A program made the translations under genes and the position numbers. Below, piece after piece: positions 48,301-55,586 of a stretch of DNA of 64,000 bases. Within the stretch, counting starts at the first letter, position 1, and the number at the start of each line of letters is the position of its first letter. Source of the stretch: Flammeovirga sp. SJP92 (GTDB lineage: Bacteria > Bacteroidota > Bacteroidia > Cytophagales > Flammeovirgaceae); contig NZ_LQAQ01000035.1 of NCBI RefSeq assembly GCF_001583495.1, positions 62,001 through 126,000 of the forward strand, read 5' to 3'. The notes under the pieces were generated by a model. It worked only from the letters and a program-made list of their open reading frames with translations. It had not been told where the DNA came from and did not search any database.

Positions 48301-48576
48301 CAATAAAATCACTTGTCCTCTTAATACTAATTCCCGTTCTTTATTTTGAAAAACGAAGACCTTTTTTAATTGAGTACAGATGGGTTCAAACTCCATTTTT
48401 ATACTCCATGGTCTTGCCATTGTCAATACACTCTCCAATTTCTTATTAAGAGAATTAGGGAATAGCTTGTCTAAACTTTTCCCTACAGATATGATTTTTA
48501 AATCCTTATCAACAATAAAATAAAAAGGAGATATTAGATTAATATCCAGATTTGCTTTCCCTACTTTGATCTCCAT
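45361..48576 (-). CDS. HNOBA-PAS hybrid histidine kinase with four receiver domains
   Basis: The 1071-residue soluble protein starts with a heme-NO-binding-associated (HNOBA) domain (about 10-150), with RPWSIKMEFEPICTQLKKVF, then LRGQVILLEE and LIFLGSPWMNTTDEL, as in soluble guanylate cyclases. A short coiled coil, a PAS domain (about 165-280), HisKA (His309 in SHELRTPMNAIIG) and HATPase (about 410-525, with DTGEGIP and GGTGLGL) follow. Four tandem receiver domains (about 549-665, 690-805, 825-940 and 955-1071) each keep the DD pair and the phospho-Asp LMDIQMP or LMDIKMP. No HPt domain or DNA-binding output is present. The gene starts 3 bases after the H-NOX gene, so the H-NOX protein should control it. 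Confidence 0.92.
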   Translation of the reverse strand: MEIKVGKANLDINLISPFYFIVDKDLKIISVGKSLDKLFPNSLNKKLESVLTMARPWSIKMEFEPICTQLKKVFVFQNKERELVLRGQVILLEEESQLIFLGSPWMNTTDELVKHKLALTDFALNDPTPDAIQLLKMNEINLNELKEMTTRLKAQKTDIQKKEALYRGLVENASEMICRCDLEGKLLYVNPASMKITGYTEEELNGKVFFNLISSDQRADITRQFKRQIEEKIYKDIYEFSLVSKTGKKVWILQTVIAILDADGEIQGYTSVGVDISLRKEMEETLENARQKALESARIKERFIANTSHELRTPMNAIIGLSNLLIKTPLLPKQMEFIEAIRTSAENLLVVINDVLDISKIESEKLEIEFIEFNLKEKISLFVKSLSIRATEKNIVLDHKWDDNVHPTILGDPYRLNQVLTNLVSNAIKFTTKGEVRLEVLLDNVEDNKQLVSFKVIDTGEGIPKEKHESIFDGFSQADASVTRKFGGTGLGLTISKSLVELMGGSIKVESEVGVGSTFTVSIPFEMCEDVEVEKSALDVPEEVDWSEFKVLVVEDNQFNQLLAENILNQWKLQIEMVNNGEEAIEILKTHTFDIILMDIQMPVMDGIEATNYIRNTLQIATPIIALTANAMKDDLAYYKQIGMNSCVTKPFQQDDLQNELYKLLINKDVVDEHEVDLSPWKGKKILVVEDNEFNQLLVTSILTEWGLEVYKSDDGYQALEEIEEIDFDLVLMDIKMPKMDGIETTKIIRDKFEKQIPIIAFSAHLTEEIEKTFLDVGMNGCIPKPFKVGQLKKIIHDVFSLNNEDENVIQKPKEEWQGKKVLVVEDNMFNQLLVVNILEGWGMEIVTAENGKEAVEKFEEHTFDIVLMDIQMPIMDGIEATKLIRQKFDESLPIIALTANSGAEDQKLYRMSGMNACVAKPFDLEDFEMTIKKFLTNDKLISEEAVPEPEITQKRVLIVEDNPFNVLLLKGILQQWDLTIDEAENGRIAVDMVKINDYDLILMDIQMPEMDGVEATEIIRNDLKIKKPIIAITANSQPDLVKKYFKAGMNGCIPKPYGQEELQKSIMKYL

Positions 48577-48579
48577 GAA

Positions 48580-49122
48580 TTACCACTTAACTAAAAATTC
48601 ATCATATTGTAAGCCGTCTTTTCTACCTTGTATCAGATGTGTATCCACTTCAATATCAAATGCTTCTCCTAAGCCTAGGATAAGACCGTGCACAAAATCT
48701 GTCAAACCTTCTCGCTGAGAGAAATACTTGAGCTTCATTTCACTATCACTTATGTATTCCACATCAAATTCTGGAGGTTGTATGTTCGGGTACAAAAGCA
48801 TCACTCTACTGTGAAAATTAGGTAGGTTCACAAAAAATTCTTTGAGAGTTTCACCCCCAGTTTCCATCAGAGAACCATAATGTTTTTTCGCTGTTGTTAA
48901 TACCCAATATTTTCCAAAAGCAATCAATACGTCACTTACAGAAATACCTAACACCTTGGATGCAGCTATGGCTAAATCAAAAGTAATTTTATCATCATAA
49001 ATTTCATTGGTTGAAAATACATCATGATCTACACCGCTTTCTTCAAGAATTGTTTCCCATTTTTCTTCACCGAAGTTAGTTGTTACTAAACCTTCAATGG
49101 CTTTGTTTACGATACCGTACAT
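48580..49122 (-). CDS. H-NOX heme nitric-oxide/oxygen sensor protein
   Basis: The 180-residue protein is a stand-alone H-NOX domain (MYGIVNKAIEGLV start). The proximal heme ligand His104 is in NLPNFHSRV, and the heme-propionate motif Y-x-S-x-R occurs at 133-137 (YFSQR). Bacterial H-NOX proteins bind NO (sometimes O2) through heme and regulate an adjacent histidine kinase or cyclase. Here the partner is the HNOBA-containing hybrid kinase encoded 3 bases downstream. The distal pocket was not analysed, so NO versus O2 selectivity is open. Confidence 0.93.
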   Translation of the reverse strand: MYGIVNKAIEGLVTTNFGEEKWETILEESGVDHDVFSTNEIYDDKITFDLAIAASKVLGISVSDVLIAFGKYWVLTTAKKHYGSLMETGGETLKEFFVNLPNFHSRVMLLYPNIQPPEFDVEYISDSEMKLKYFSQREGLTDFVHGLILGLGEAFDIEVDTHLIQGRKDGLQYDEFLVKW

Positions 49123-49341
49123 TAGAGAGCTAAGTTTAAGGGTTTATATTACTAACAGAAGCTAAAAAAATATACGGTTGAAAAAAAATGTTAAGACATT
49201 TATTTCTAATAAATCTTATAAAAGTACTCTGATTATCTAATTATTATTCAATGAAAGACCTTAATAATAATTACTATTTTGATCAAAAAAAGGGATTGAA
49301 TCGATATGGAAACAGTATTAATCAAGCTTTGAAAAGTACTA

Positions 49342-50400
49342 CTATAGCAAATTGTTTTTTTCAATAAATTCAATCAATGTATTGGCCATTTCTTGATGCA
49401 TATTAGCACTTGGGTGTGCTGTCTTGGCAAGGTAAGGCATCCTTAAAAAATTAAGATTAGGAGATTTGGTCTTTTTCATGGCTTCTTGTACATAACCTGG
49501 CCATGGAGAACCTTCTTTTACAATATCCATACAACCTAAAACACAAATAATATTTGACTGTGGGTATTTATTGATTAATTGCTGAAGAAAAGCTGCATAA
49601 TGTTCAACGATAAATTCTTTGTCAGGTACAATATTCCCTATTCTTTTTCTATAGTTTTCATTATCTCTATATAAATAAAGCCAACTATCGTTCTGTAATA
49701 GATTAACTACAACCAAGTCTGGTATATTCTTCTGAAAATCCCATTTTGATGAAGGATCATTTGGATTGAAGCGGTCATAAAGTTCTGGCATGACCAAGTC
49801 AAACCAACTTACTGTAATACCAATTCCCGACTTTGCAATACAAGTCAAAGTTGCATCAAAATGCCTTGCGGTAATAGCTGAAAACGCTTTATAATTATTA
49901 GTATAAAGTGGATTGTCTGACCCCGTGTGATCTTCATTGGCATACCCTACTGTAATTGAATTCCCATAAAACTCAATTGATTTGTTTTTTGATGGAACTT
50001 TCTGAATTACACCGTCCGTTTCAATACCATGTAAAATGGTCGTTCCTTTTGAAAAATCATTTCTTCTATGCAATGTAAAAGAATGCGTCTCTAACTGCTC
50101 CGCCTCCCAAATCCTGATTGTTGACTTTTCGATAGAAGGAGTAATGATTCGTTCCTGCTCCTCTCCATCTATGATCAAAGCATATTCACTTTCACCCAAA
50201 TCGTCACTTAATATTAAATCAAGATATTTCCCTTTCAATTGAAAAGAAACAGAGGTTCCAGGCCAATAAAGTTGAACTTGGTTTTCAGCTTTTTCTACTC
50301 TCCCTTCAAAAGTCAATTGATCCATTATATTGTCGTTGTTAGTTTGTGCACAGCTAACAGTAGCTATACCAATAAGTAATAAAAAAAATAGTTTATTCAT
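49342..50400 (-). CDS. SGNH-fold carbohydrate esterase, CE2-like
   Basis: I take the start at 50400 (MNKLFFLLLIGIATVSCAQ), giving a lipoprotein signal with lipidated Cys near residue 17. The protein then has an N-terminal jelly-roll domain (about 30-130, FEGRVEKAENQVQLYWPG). An SGNH hydrolase domain follows, with the nucleophile Ser in IEFYGNSITVGYA and a C-terminal HPSANMHQEMA block carrying the catalytic His. This two-domain layout matches carbohydrate esterase family 2, which removes acetyl groups from polysaccharides. The block I sequence is GNSI rather than GDSI. It overlaps the end of the VLRF1-like gene by 8 bases, but the two functions look unrelated. Confidence 0.83.
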   Translation of the reverse strand: MNKLFFLLLIGIATVSCAQTNNDNIMDQLTFEGRVEKAENQVQLYWPGTSVSFQLKGKYLDLILSDDLGESEYALIIDGEEQERIITPSIEKSTIRIWEAEQLETHSFTLHRRNDFSKGTTILHGIETDGVIQKVPSKNKSIEFYGNSITVGYANEDHTGSDNPLYTNNYKAFSAITARHFDATLTCIAKSGIGITVSWFDLVMPELYDRFNPNDPSSKWDFQKNIPDLVVVNLLQNDSWLYLYRDNENYRKRIGNIVPDKEFIVEHYAAFLQQLINKYPQSNIICVLGCMDIVKEGSPWPGYVQEAMKKTKSPNLNFLRMPYLAKTAHPSANMHQEMANTLIEFIEKNNLL

Positions 50401-51049
50401 CATCCTTACTAAAAATGGCATTTAATAATTGGTTGGTCTCTTCAAGATCTTGCTCTTCAAAAATCAGCTCCGCTTTAGATAGTGATTTATGAATCTGTTG
50501 CAAATCTTCAAAATTAGCATTCGGAATATGCTTAGGAATTTTATAAATCCTCTCATCTTTTTTCTCAAAAGGACACTTCACTTTAGAAGTGAATAAATAA
50601 GGAAGAAGAATTTTGGAACAACTAAAAGCAATTCTGTCGATTGTATTTTCTTTAAAATAACTTTCAAGGCGCTCATTAATATGCTCAAAAAAGTTTAAGG
50701 TATTGGCTAGACGAACCCTTGATCCTGCTTTAGATTTACCTCTTGTCTTTAAGTATTTGATTTGGCTCTTCCCTTGTTTTTTTCTAACAGCATAAGTTGA
50801 AAAAGTCTTATGATCTACAATCTTACCTTCTTTGACTAATGCTACAGAGGCACTTTCAGTTTGTATAATACAAATCACATACACAGATTGATTGAGTGTC
50901 AAGTCTGTATTCAAATGCCATGGCAACCTTAGTAAGTAGTTGGGGACAGTGGATAACTGGACACTATGATGGTGCACAATCTCCTCTTTGTTCTCAAACT
51001 TATTTAAAAGCACTGTGATCTTTTCTACTGGAATTATTCTTTGTGGCAT
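50393..51049 (-). CDS. VLRF1/Vms1-like release-factor-domain protein
   Basis: The start at 51049 is fixed by a strong Shine-Dalgarno sequence AGGAGG 5 bases upstream. The 218-residue protein carries an eRF1-like segment YAVRKKQGKSQIKYLKTRGK, followed by KAGSRVRLANTLNFFEHI. This matches the glutamine-containing catalytic loop and following helix of VLRF1 proteins (Vms1/ANKZF1), which free stalled nascent chains from peptidyl-tRNA. The Gln of GKSQ would be the catalytic residue. A charged C-terminal helix follows. Bacterial, Bacteroidota-enriched members have been predicted but are poorly studied. Assignment is by motif only, and a role in rescuing stalled ribosomes is inferred. Confidence 0.68.
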   Translation of the reverse strand: MPQRIIPVEKITVLLNKFENKEEIVHHHSVQLSTVPNYLLRLPWHLNTDLTLNQSVYVICIIQTESASVALVKEGKIVDHKTFSTYAVRKKQGKSQIKYLKTRGKSKAGSRVRLANTLNFFEHINERLESYFKENTIDRIAFSCSKILLPYLFTSKVKCPFEKKDERIYKIPKHIPNANFEDLQQIHKSLSKAELIFEEQDLEETNQLLNAIFSKDDE

Positions 51050-51054
51050 GTCTT

Positions 51055-51060
51055 CCTCCT
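51055..51060 (-). promoter_or_regulatory. Strong Shine-Dalgarno sequence deciding the VLRF1-like start
   Basis: On the minus strand AGGAGG lies 5 bases before the ATG at 51049. Such a strong site is unusual in this genome and favours this start over the upstream ATG at 51127. Confidence 0.75.
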
Positions 51061-51128
51061 CAATTGTTTGCTGTAAAAATAAGAAGTTGTCCTTCAAAAT
51101 TAGGATTATGAGAAAAAAATGATGCAAC

Positions 51129-51428
51129 AGAAGACATAACTTCCTGATTTCAATGCTATAAATTCATAACAAAAGCATCAAAGCATGTCATATTTCATTC
51201 TAAATCGAAGAAAACAACCCAAAATACATCAAAATAACAACCTCCATTACATGATATGTAACCCTGATTTATTGTACTATTCAAATAAATACACATCATT
51301 ATTCAATTAGGTTACATAAAATTCAACTTTTTTCATTCCAAAAATAGAAAAACATTACAGCGTAGAATTAAAATTTTACAACCGGTGTTATCTAGGTACA
51401 ACACTCAATAAACCTAACCTTGATTCTT
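51129..51428. other. Intergenic region, no gene seen
   Basis: This 300-base AT-rich stretch between divergent genes contains no recognisable RNA gene, hairpin or exact TAnnTTTG element. Confidence 0.45.
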
Positions 51429-51803
51429 ATGAAAGCCTTGATTAGTTCATTAGCGTTTTTCTCTCTTCTTTTCACCAGCTCCAATTTGATTGCAAGTGAT
51501 GAGTGGTTTATGAAGTTGGAACCGATTCTGAATTATGAATTGGATGAGACTCAGGCAAGGGATATTCTGCAGGAGTGGGTAGGAATACATGAGGAAAATC
51601 AGTTGACGTACCTTTATGATTTATCCACAGAAGCTTTTTTCTGTAAGTTTGAAAAAGGCATTAGAAACGCAGAAATAACAGAATTGACCTACACATCAAG
51701 CTTGGTAAATATAAGCATGAATGTAAACGAAGACGCCCATATTTATGTGACATTCGATAGATCAACAGGAAAGGTGATCGATTGCAAAGCGTCATATAGA
51801 TAA
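51429..51803 (+). CDS. Small exported protein of unknown function
   Basis: I prefer the ATG at 51429 (MKALISSLAFFSLLF), which gives a clean signal peptide cleaved near LIAS-DEW; an ATG lies 9 bases earlier. The 124-residue precursor yields a roughly 105-residue periplasmic protein with few hallmarks: an acidic helix (LDETQARDILQEWVG) and beta strands ending CKASYR, with two Cys. No family is recognised. It is monocistronic and followed by a bidirectional terminator. Confidence 0.68.
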   Translation: MKALISSLAFFSLLFTSSNLIASDEWFMKLEPILNYELDETQARDILQEWVGIHEENQLTYLYDLSTEAFFCKFEKGIRNAEITELTYTSSLVNISMNVNEDAHIYVTFDRSTGKVIDCKASYR

Positions 51804-51953
51804 GTTATATATATACTTGACAATTTCATATGACTACTTGACTTTAATATTACTAATACTACTTATTGTTATAGACGTAAACGTAAAAACCCTGCTGTTT
51901 TCAATTAACTAGTAATATGAGCTAGCAAAGGAAACTTCTTCAATTAAATTACT

Positions 51954-51978
51954 AAAGGGATGCGATAGGCATCCCTTT
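51954..51978. terminator. Bidirectional terminator
   Basis: AAAGGGATGC (51954-51963) and GCATCCCTTT (51969-51978) form a perfect 10-bp stem followed by T-runs, between the small exported-protein gene and the convergent TonB receptor gene. Confidence 0.92.
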
Positions 51979-52004
51979 TTTCATGTCTAATGATAATATC
52001 AAAT

Positions 52005-53996
52005 CTAAATCACAAACCGAATACTAGTTTTTATGTTTCTTCCGCTATTAGGAATTCCATTCCAAGCAAACGGATCTACGTAATAAGAATTTAATACATT
52101 ATGAACACCCAACTCTAAAAACAACCTTGTGTTTTTCAGTTCAACCGGGTAAGATAAATCAATATTGATAAGGTGATATGGATCTGTTTTTTGTTCACCC
52201 AATGCTTCGCTCGGAGATTGCATTCCCACACTATATTCATAGTAAAGAGAAGAGGTCAACTTATAAAGTTGATAATTGATGCGATTCTTAATTGTAAGCG
52301 GTTTTTGGTAAGGCATTGGTGAATGAATAGCATCAATATAGCCATTTTCATAAACCAAATTAAAGTTATATTCCAACTGATTTGAAAGTGTAACACCTGC
52401 AAAAAAATCCATGTGTGATGTAGTTGCAGTGGCTACATTTTGGAACCTTTTCACACCCAACGCACCAATGGTCATTGGATCATAATCCTCATCTACTACA
52501 CCCACAATATAGTCATCAATAAAACTTGCTTTTCCTCTAAAACCTACTTGCCAATTTTCTCTATGATATCTCAATGAAAAATCGATTGAAGAAGCTTTCT
52601 CATTATTCAAGTCTGGTGTACCTACATAATCAAAGCGGTCATTGGCATTGAACAAATAAAACCCATAAAGTTCACTCGCTGAAGGCATTCTTGAGGTATA
52701 AGAAAAACCGAATTTTGATTCAATTGCTGAAGTTAACTCATATTTGAAAAGGGCTGAAAAAGAACCCGAAAGGTCACTCCTTGGCCCATCAATAAAATAA
52801 TTCAATGTTTCAAACTGCTTTCTAGCCACTTCATTCTGAAGATCTGTTGATGCTGTTTCCAATCGAGCTGTTGTCAGTAATGTCAACCTTGGATCCAACT
52901 TCCATTCATCTTGAAGGTTCAAAGCAAAAGAATTTCTATTGATATCACCCCAAGTCAGCATGTACATATTTATGCCTCCAGACGGAGAATACATTGTCAT
53001 ATCTGCAAAAAGATGATTATTATAAAAGTCTCCCTTCAAGCTGATACGGTGATTTTTAGTTTCTTTTCTTACCAAAGCCCAAGCCCCAAAAGTTGTGCTT
53101 TCACCAGGCATATCCATATGCATTGCCACGTTTTCCCTTTTGGTATCATCCATCACATGCTTGATAGAGTTATAATATACTTTTGCTTCTAAGTGATTGA
53201 AAAAACCATTATGATAATGTTTAGAATATGCAATGTTAGCCATACTTGCTTTAGCGGAACTTACATCCATATTCAAAGCTGGATAACCAATATCCATCCC
53301 TTGGTCATACATTATTAAAGCTGAAATTTTTTCATCAGCGGATAATTTATAAGTTGATGTAAAAGTATGATTCATTTTTTCGTACTGAGTATACTTTACC
53401 AATTCATTATTCCCATCTGAATAACTATCATGCTTTCTGTATGCACCTGAATAACGGATTCCCCATTTTTTGGAAATGCTTTTCTCAACATAAACATTCC
53501 CATCAAAACCATTAGAATTACTGCTGTACGCTGTCTGTATTCCTACTTCTAAAGGCTTTTTGAAATCCGGATATTTCATTTCTGCCATCAGTGTACCTCC
53601 CAATGCAGTACCATACATCTGTGACTCATTTTCTTTCAAAACTGAAAGCTTTTTCAGGTTAACAGGTTCGAGATAAGAAGTAGCAGGATCCATTTTGTCC
53701 GTACAAGCTCCAAAAACACGCATTCCATCAATTGACACTGCAATTTGCCCATCAGTAAAACCTTCTATAATTGGTTCAAATGCAAATCCACCTCTTTTGA
53801 CTACCTGTAAATCATTTCTTTGATTCATGTAGTCATCTACTGTAAGTAAATAATTTTCTGAAGGAATTGTATCTTGATTGATAGTCACCTCTTGAAGGTG
53901 ATAGGTCGTCATTTGCTTGTCTTGGGAAACAACATTATATGAAATCAGCATACAAACTACAAACGTTTGTATGCTGATGAATAAATTCCTTTTCAT
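52005..53996 (-). CDS. TonB-dependent receptor, copper-receptor (OprC/NosA)-like
   Basis: The 663-residue outer-membrane receptor has a signal peptide (to about residue 25), a plug domain and a 22-strand-like barrel. The plug carries DGMRVFGACTDKMDPATSYL, with Cys98 and Met102 forming the C-x3-M pair that binds copper in OprC-type receptors. A methionine/histidine cluster (VAMHMDMPG) occurs in a loop. These features point to copper import through the outer membrane rather than to siderophores or glycans. It abuts the Met/His-rich lipoprotein gene directly upstream, and a Cys-containing small protein lies further upstream. Confidence 0.87.
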   Translation of the reverse strand: MKRNLFISIQTFVVCMLISYNVVSQDKQMTTYHLQEVTINQDTIPSENYLLTVDDYMNQRNDLQVVKRGGFAFEPIIEGFTDGQIAVSIDGMRVFGACTDKMDPATSYLEPVNLKKLSVLKENESQMYGTALGGTLMAEMKYPDFKKPLEVGIQTAYSSNSNGFDGNVYVEKSISKKWGIRYSGAYRKHDSYSDGNNELVKYTQYEKMNHTFTSTYKLSADEKISALIMYDQGMDIGYPALNMDVSSAKASMANIAYSKHYHNGFFNHLEAKVYYNSIKHVMDDTKRENVAMHMDMPGESTTFGAWALVRKETKNHRISLKGDFYNNHLFADMTMYSPSGGINMYMLTWGDINRNSFALNLQDEWKLDPRLTLLTTARLETASTDLQNEVARKQFETLNYFIDGPRSDLSGSFSALFKYELTSAIESKFGFSYTSRMPSASELYGFYLFNANDRFDYVGTPDLNNEKASSIDFSLRYHRENWQVGFRGKASFIDDYIVGVVDEDYDPMTIGALGVKRFQNVATATTSHMDFFAGVTLSNQLEYNFNLVYENGYIDAIHSPMPYQKPLTIKNRINYQLYKLTSSLYYEYSVGMQSPSEALGEQKTDPYHLINIDLSYPVELKNTRLFLELGVHNVLNSYYVDPFAWNGIPNSGRNIKTSIRFVI

Positions 53997-54863
53997 CTAG
54001 AATTCGAAATAAAAAGACTGTCCTTCTTCTGTTAGATAGATTTGTTCTCCCTCTGAAACATTTAGCAATAATTGCCAGTCACCCGTCATTGTGAAGTTGG
54101 CAGTACCCATGTATTTCCCTTCAGATACATATTTTGGATCAGTATTATTAGAAGATCCGTGACCCATTGATGGCATGTGAGGAGTAGATTTTATAGTCAA
54201 AGCATTTAGTGGTTCATACGTTTCCAAATGACCATGCCCCATTGATGGCTTTCTTCTAAAGGCTAAAACTTCATATTCATTACTTCCCATTTCTGGACTT
54301 CCTGAAGGGAAATTATATCCCATAATCAAACGATCCTCTGTTCCTTCAATTCCAACCATAACTACCGTTTTGAAGGCTGGATCTTCTGCTAAGAATTTGA
54401 TGGCATCAACCTGAATTTCAAACATCCAATTGGCAAAAATCTCGTCATTCAATAGATAAGTCACTTCAAGTGTCCAGGCACCCATTTCTACCGTTGGCAT
54501 TACAAAAAGTACTTGACCAATACCTGTAGATTTGTGATCTGCATCTTCGAAACCTAAAAATGGTGTCGAGTGTACATGAGTCACTCCTTCCATTTGCATG
54601 TGCATTTTTGGAAGAATTTTCCATTCACCACCTGCTGGCAAAGTATCTCCTTCAGTCACAAAAGCAACATTATTCACCCCTTCATGTAAATTAGATTTGC
54701 TTGAAAGTAAGTTTAAGGTATAAAGATTCGCTTCATCTTTTTCTGAAGCAATTGTATATTCTAAAATTGGTTCTTCCTCTGGAATGATGTTAGATTGATC
54801 ATCGTTATCATTACATGAGAATAGGATAATTGATAAAAATAGTACTAAAAAAACGTTTTTCAT
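53997..54863 (-). CDS. Met/His-rich lipoprotein, candidate copper-binding partner
   Basis: The 288-residue lipoprotein (LFSCND, lipidated Cys17) has an acidic linker and then two FixH/Ig-like beta domains. Histidine and methionine are concentrated in short clusters: KMHMQMEGVTHVHS, KPSMGHGHLE and HMPSMGHGSSN. Such clusters are typical of periplasmic copper-binding proteins. The stop codon touches the start of the TonB receptor gene, so the two are co-transcribed. It is probably a surface- or periplasm-facing metal chaperone for the receptor. Function is inferred from composition and context. Confidence 0.75.
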   Translation of the reverse strand: MKNVFLVLFLSIILFSCNDNDDQSNIIPEEEPILEYTIASEKDEANLYTLNLLSSKSNLHEGVNNVAFVTEGDTLPAGGEWKILPKMHMQMEGVTHVHSTPFLGFEDADHKSTGIGQVLFVMPTVEMGAWTLEVTYLLNDEIFANWMFEIQVDAIKFLAEDPAFKTVVMVGIEGTEDRLIMGYNFPSGSPEMGSNEYEVLAFRRKPSMGHGHLETYEPLNALTIKSTPHMPSMGHGSSNNTDPKYVSEGKYMGTANFTMTGDWQLLLNVSEGEQIYLTEEGQSFYFEF

Positions 54864-55104
54864 TTTTGTTATAGTTTAGATATAAGCATGCCTACTAATC
54901 CTTATGTGTATTCCTCCTCATTTGAATCAAGAAGTGATTTAACACACTGAAAAAGTGATACTTAATAAGTTATCTCTGAAAAAATTAAGAAATGGAGTAG
55001 GTCTCCAAAAAATAAGCTGTAAAAACCTAGGTACTTCAAGATCAAAGCACTGAAAAATTAGGTCTTAATAATTGAAAGCATATGTGCTTCCATCAAAGAT
55101 AAAT

Positions 55105-55494
55105 CTAAACGATTGGAGGGCGTAATAATTGTCCCACATCATTAAGGGGTTTCATTCGCTCAGTATTAGCAAAGACAGATGTGGTGTATTCAACAAAAAT
55201 GTTCTCTTCATGGAGACAAAAATCTTGTTGTACCGGCATATCCAATACAACTTCTTTATGCATTGTCTCAGAAGTTTCCTGTTGTTTATCAGACTCTTTT
55301 TGGAGTTCTTTATTGATAAAACATTGTCCGTGACAAGACATTTCGGGTTTATCTTTATTGATACAGAATACCTCTGCAATAAAATCTCTTTGTAATTCGA
55401 GATCTAATTTCAATAAAGACACAGAAAATGCATTGAATAGGATAACTCCTGCACAGATCAAATTTAAGACGATATGTAAGCGTTCTATTTTCAA
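55105..55494 (-). CDS. Small membrane-anchored Cys-containing protein linked to the copper locus
   Basis: The 129-residue protein has one N-terminal membrane helix (about residues 7-28). A periplasmic tail with cysteines follows: FCINKDKPEMSCHGQCFINKEL, then QQDFCLHEEN. The C-x2-H/C-x3-C pattern with nearby Met suggests metal or disulfide chemistry. Proteins of this type lie near TonB copper receptors in other Bacteroidota (from memory). It is upstream of, and on the same strand as, the lipoprotein and receptor genes, behind a near-consensus promoter with a palindrome at about -61. Confidence 0.65.
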   Translation of the reverse strand: MKIERLHIVLNLICAGVILFNAFSVSLLKLDLELQRDFIAEVFCINKDKPEMSCHGQCFINKELQKESDKQQETSETMHKEVVLDMPVQQDFCLHEENIFVEYTTSVFANTERMKPLNDVGQLLRPPIV

Positions 55495-55516
55495 TACATC
55501 ATTTTTTGTTGCAACG

Positions 55517-55548
55517 CAAAACTATGATTTGGAAATATTAAAAACAAA
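55517..55548 (-). promoter_or_regulatory. Near-consensus Bacteroidota promoter of the copper locus
   Basis: On the minus strand TTTG (55548-55545) is followed after 20 bases by TAGTTTTG (55524-55517), matching TTTG-N19/20-TAnnTTTG. The predicted start is about 55511, 17 bases before the ATG at 55494. Confidence 0.7.
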
Positions 55549-55566
55549 CCTTGACAGATAAAAATA

Positions 55567-55578
55567 TGACATTTGTCA
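55567..55578. promoter_or_regulatory. Palindrome TGACATTTGTCA, candidate metal-responsive operator
   Basis: The 12-base perfect palindrome is centred about 61 bases upstream of the predicted start, an activator-like position. Extra TGACA (55552-55556) and TTGTC (55583-55587) half-sites lie nearby. The core resembles ACA-N2-TGT boxes bound by CopY/BlaI proteins. The regulator is unidentified. Confidence 0.5.
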
Positions 55579-55586
55579 CTATTTGT

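Noticed and set aside
48576-48580. H-NOX and hybrid kinase considered as one gene split by a frameshift
   Set aside because: Each has a normal start and stop with a 3-base gap, and stand-alone H-NOX proteins beside kinases are common in bacteria.
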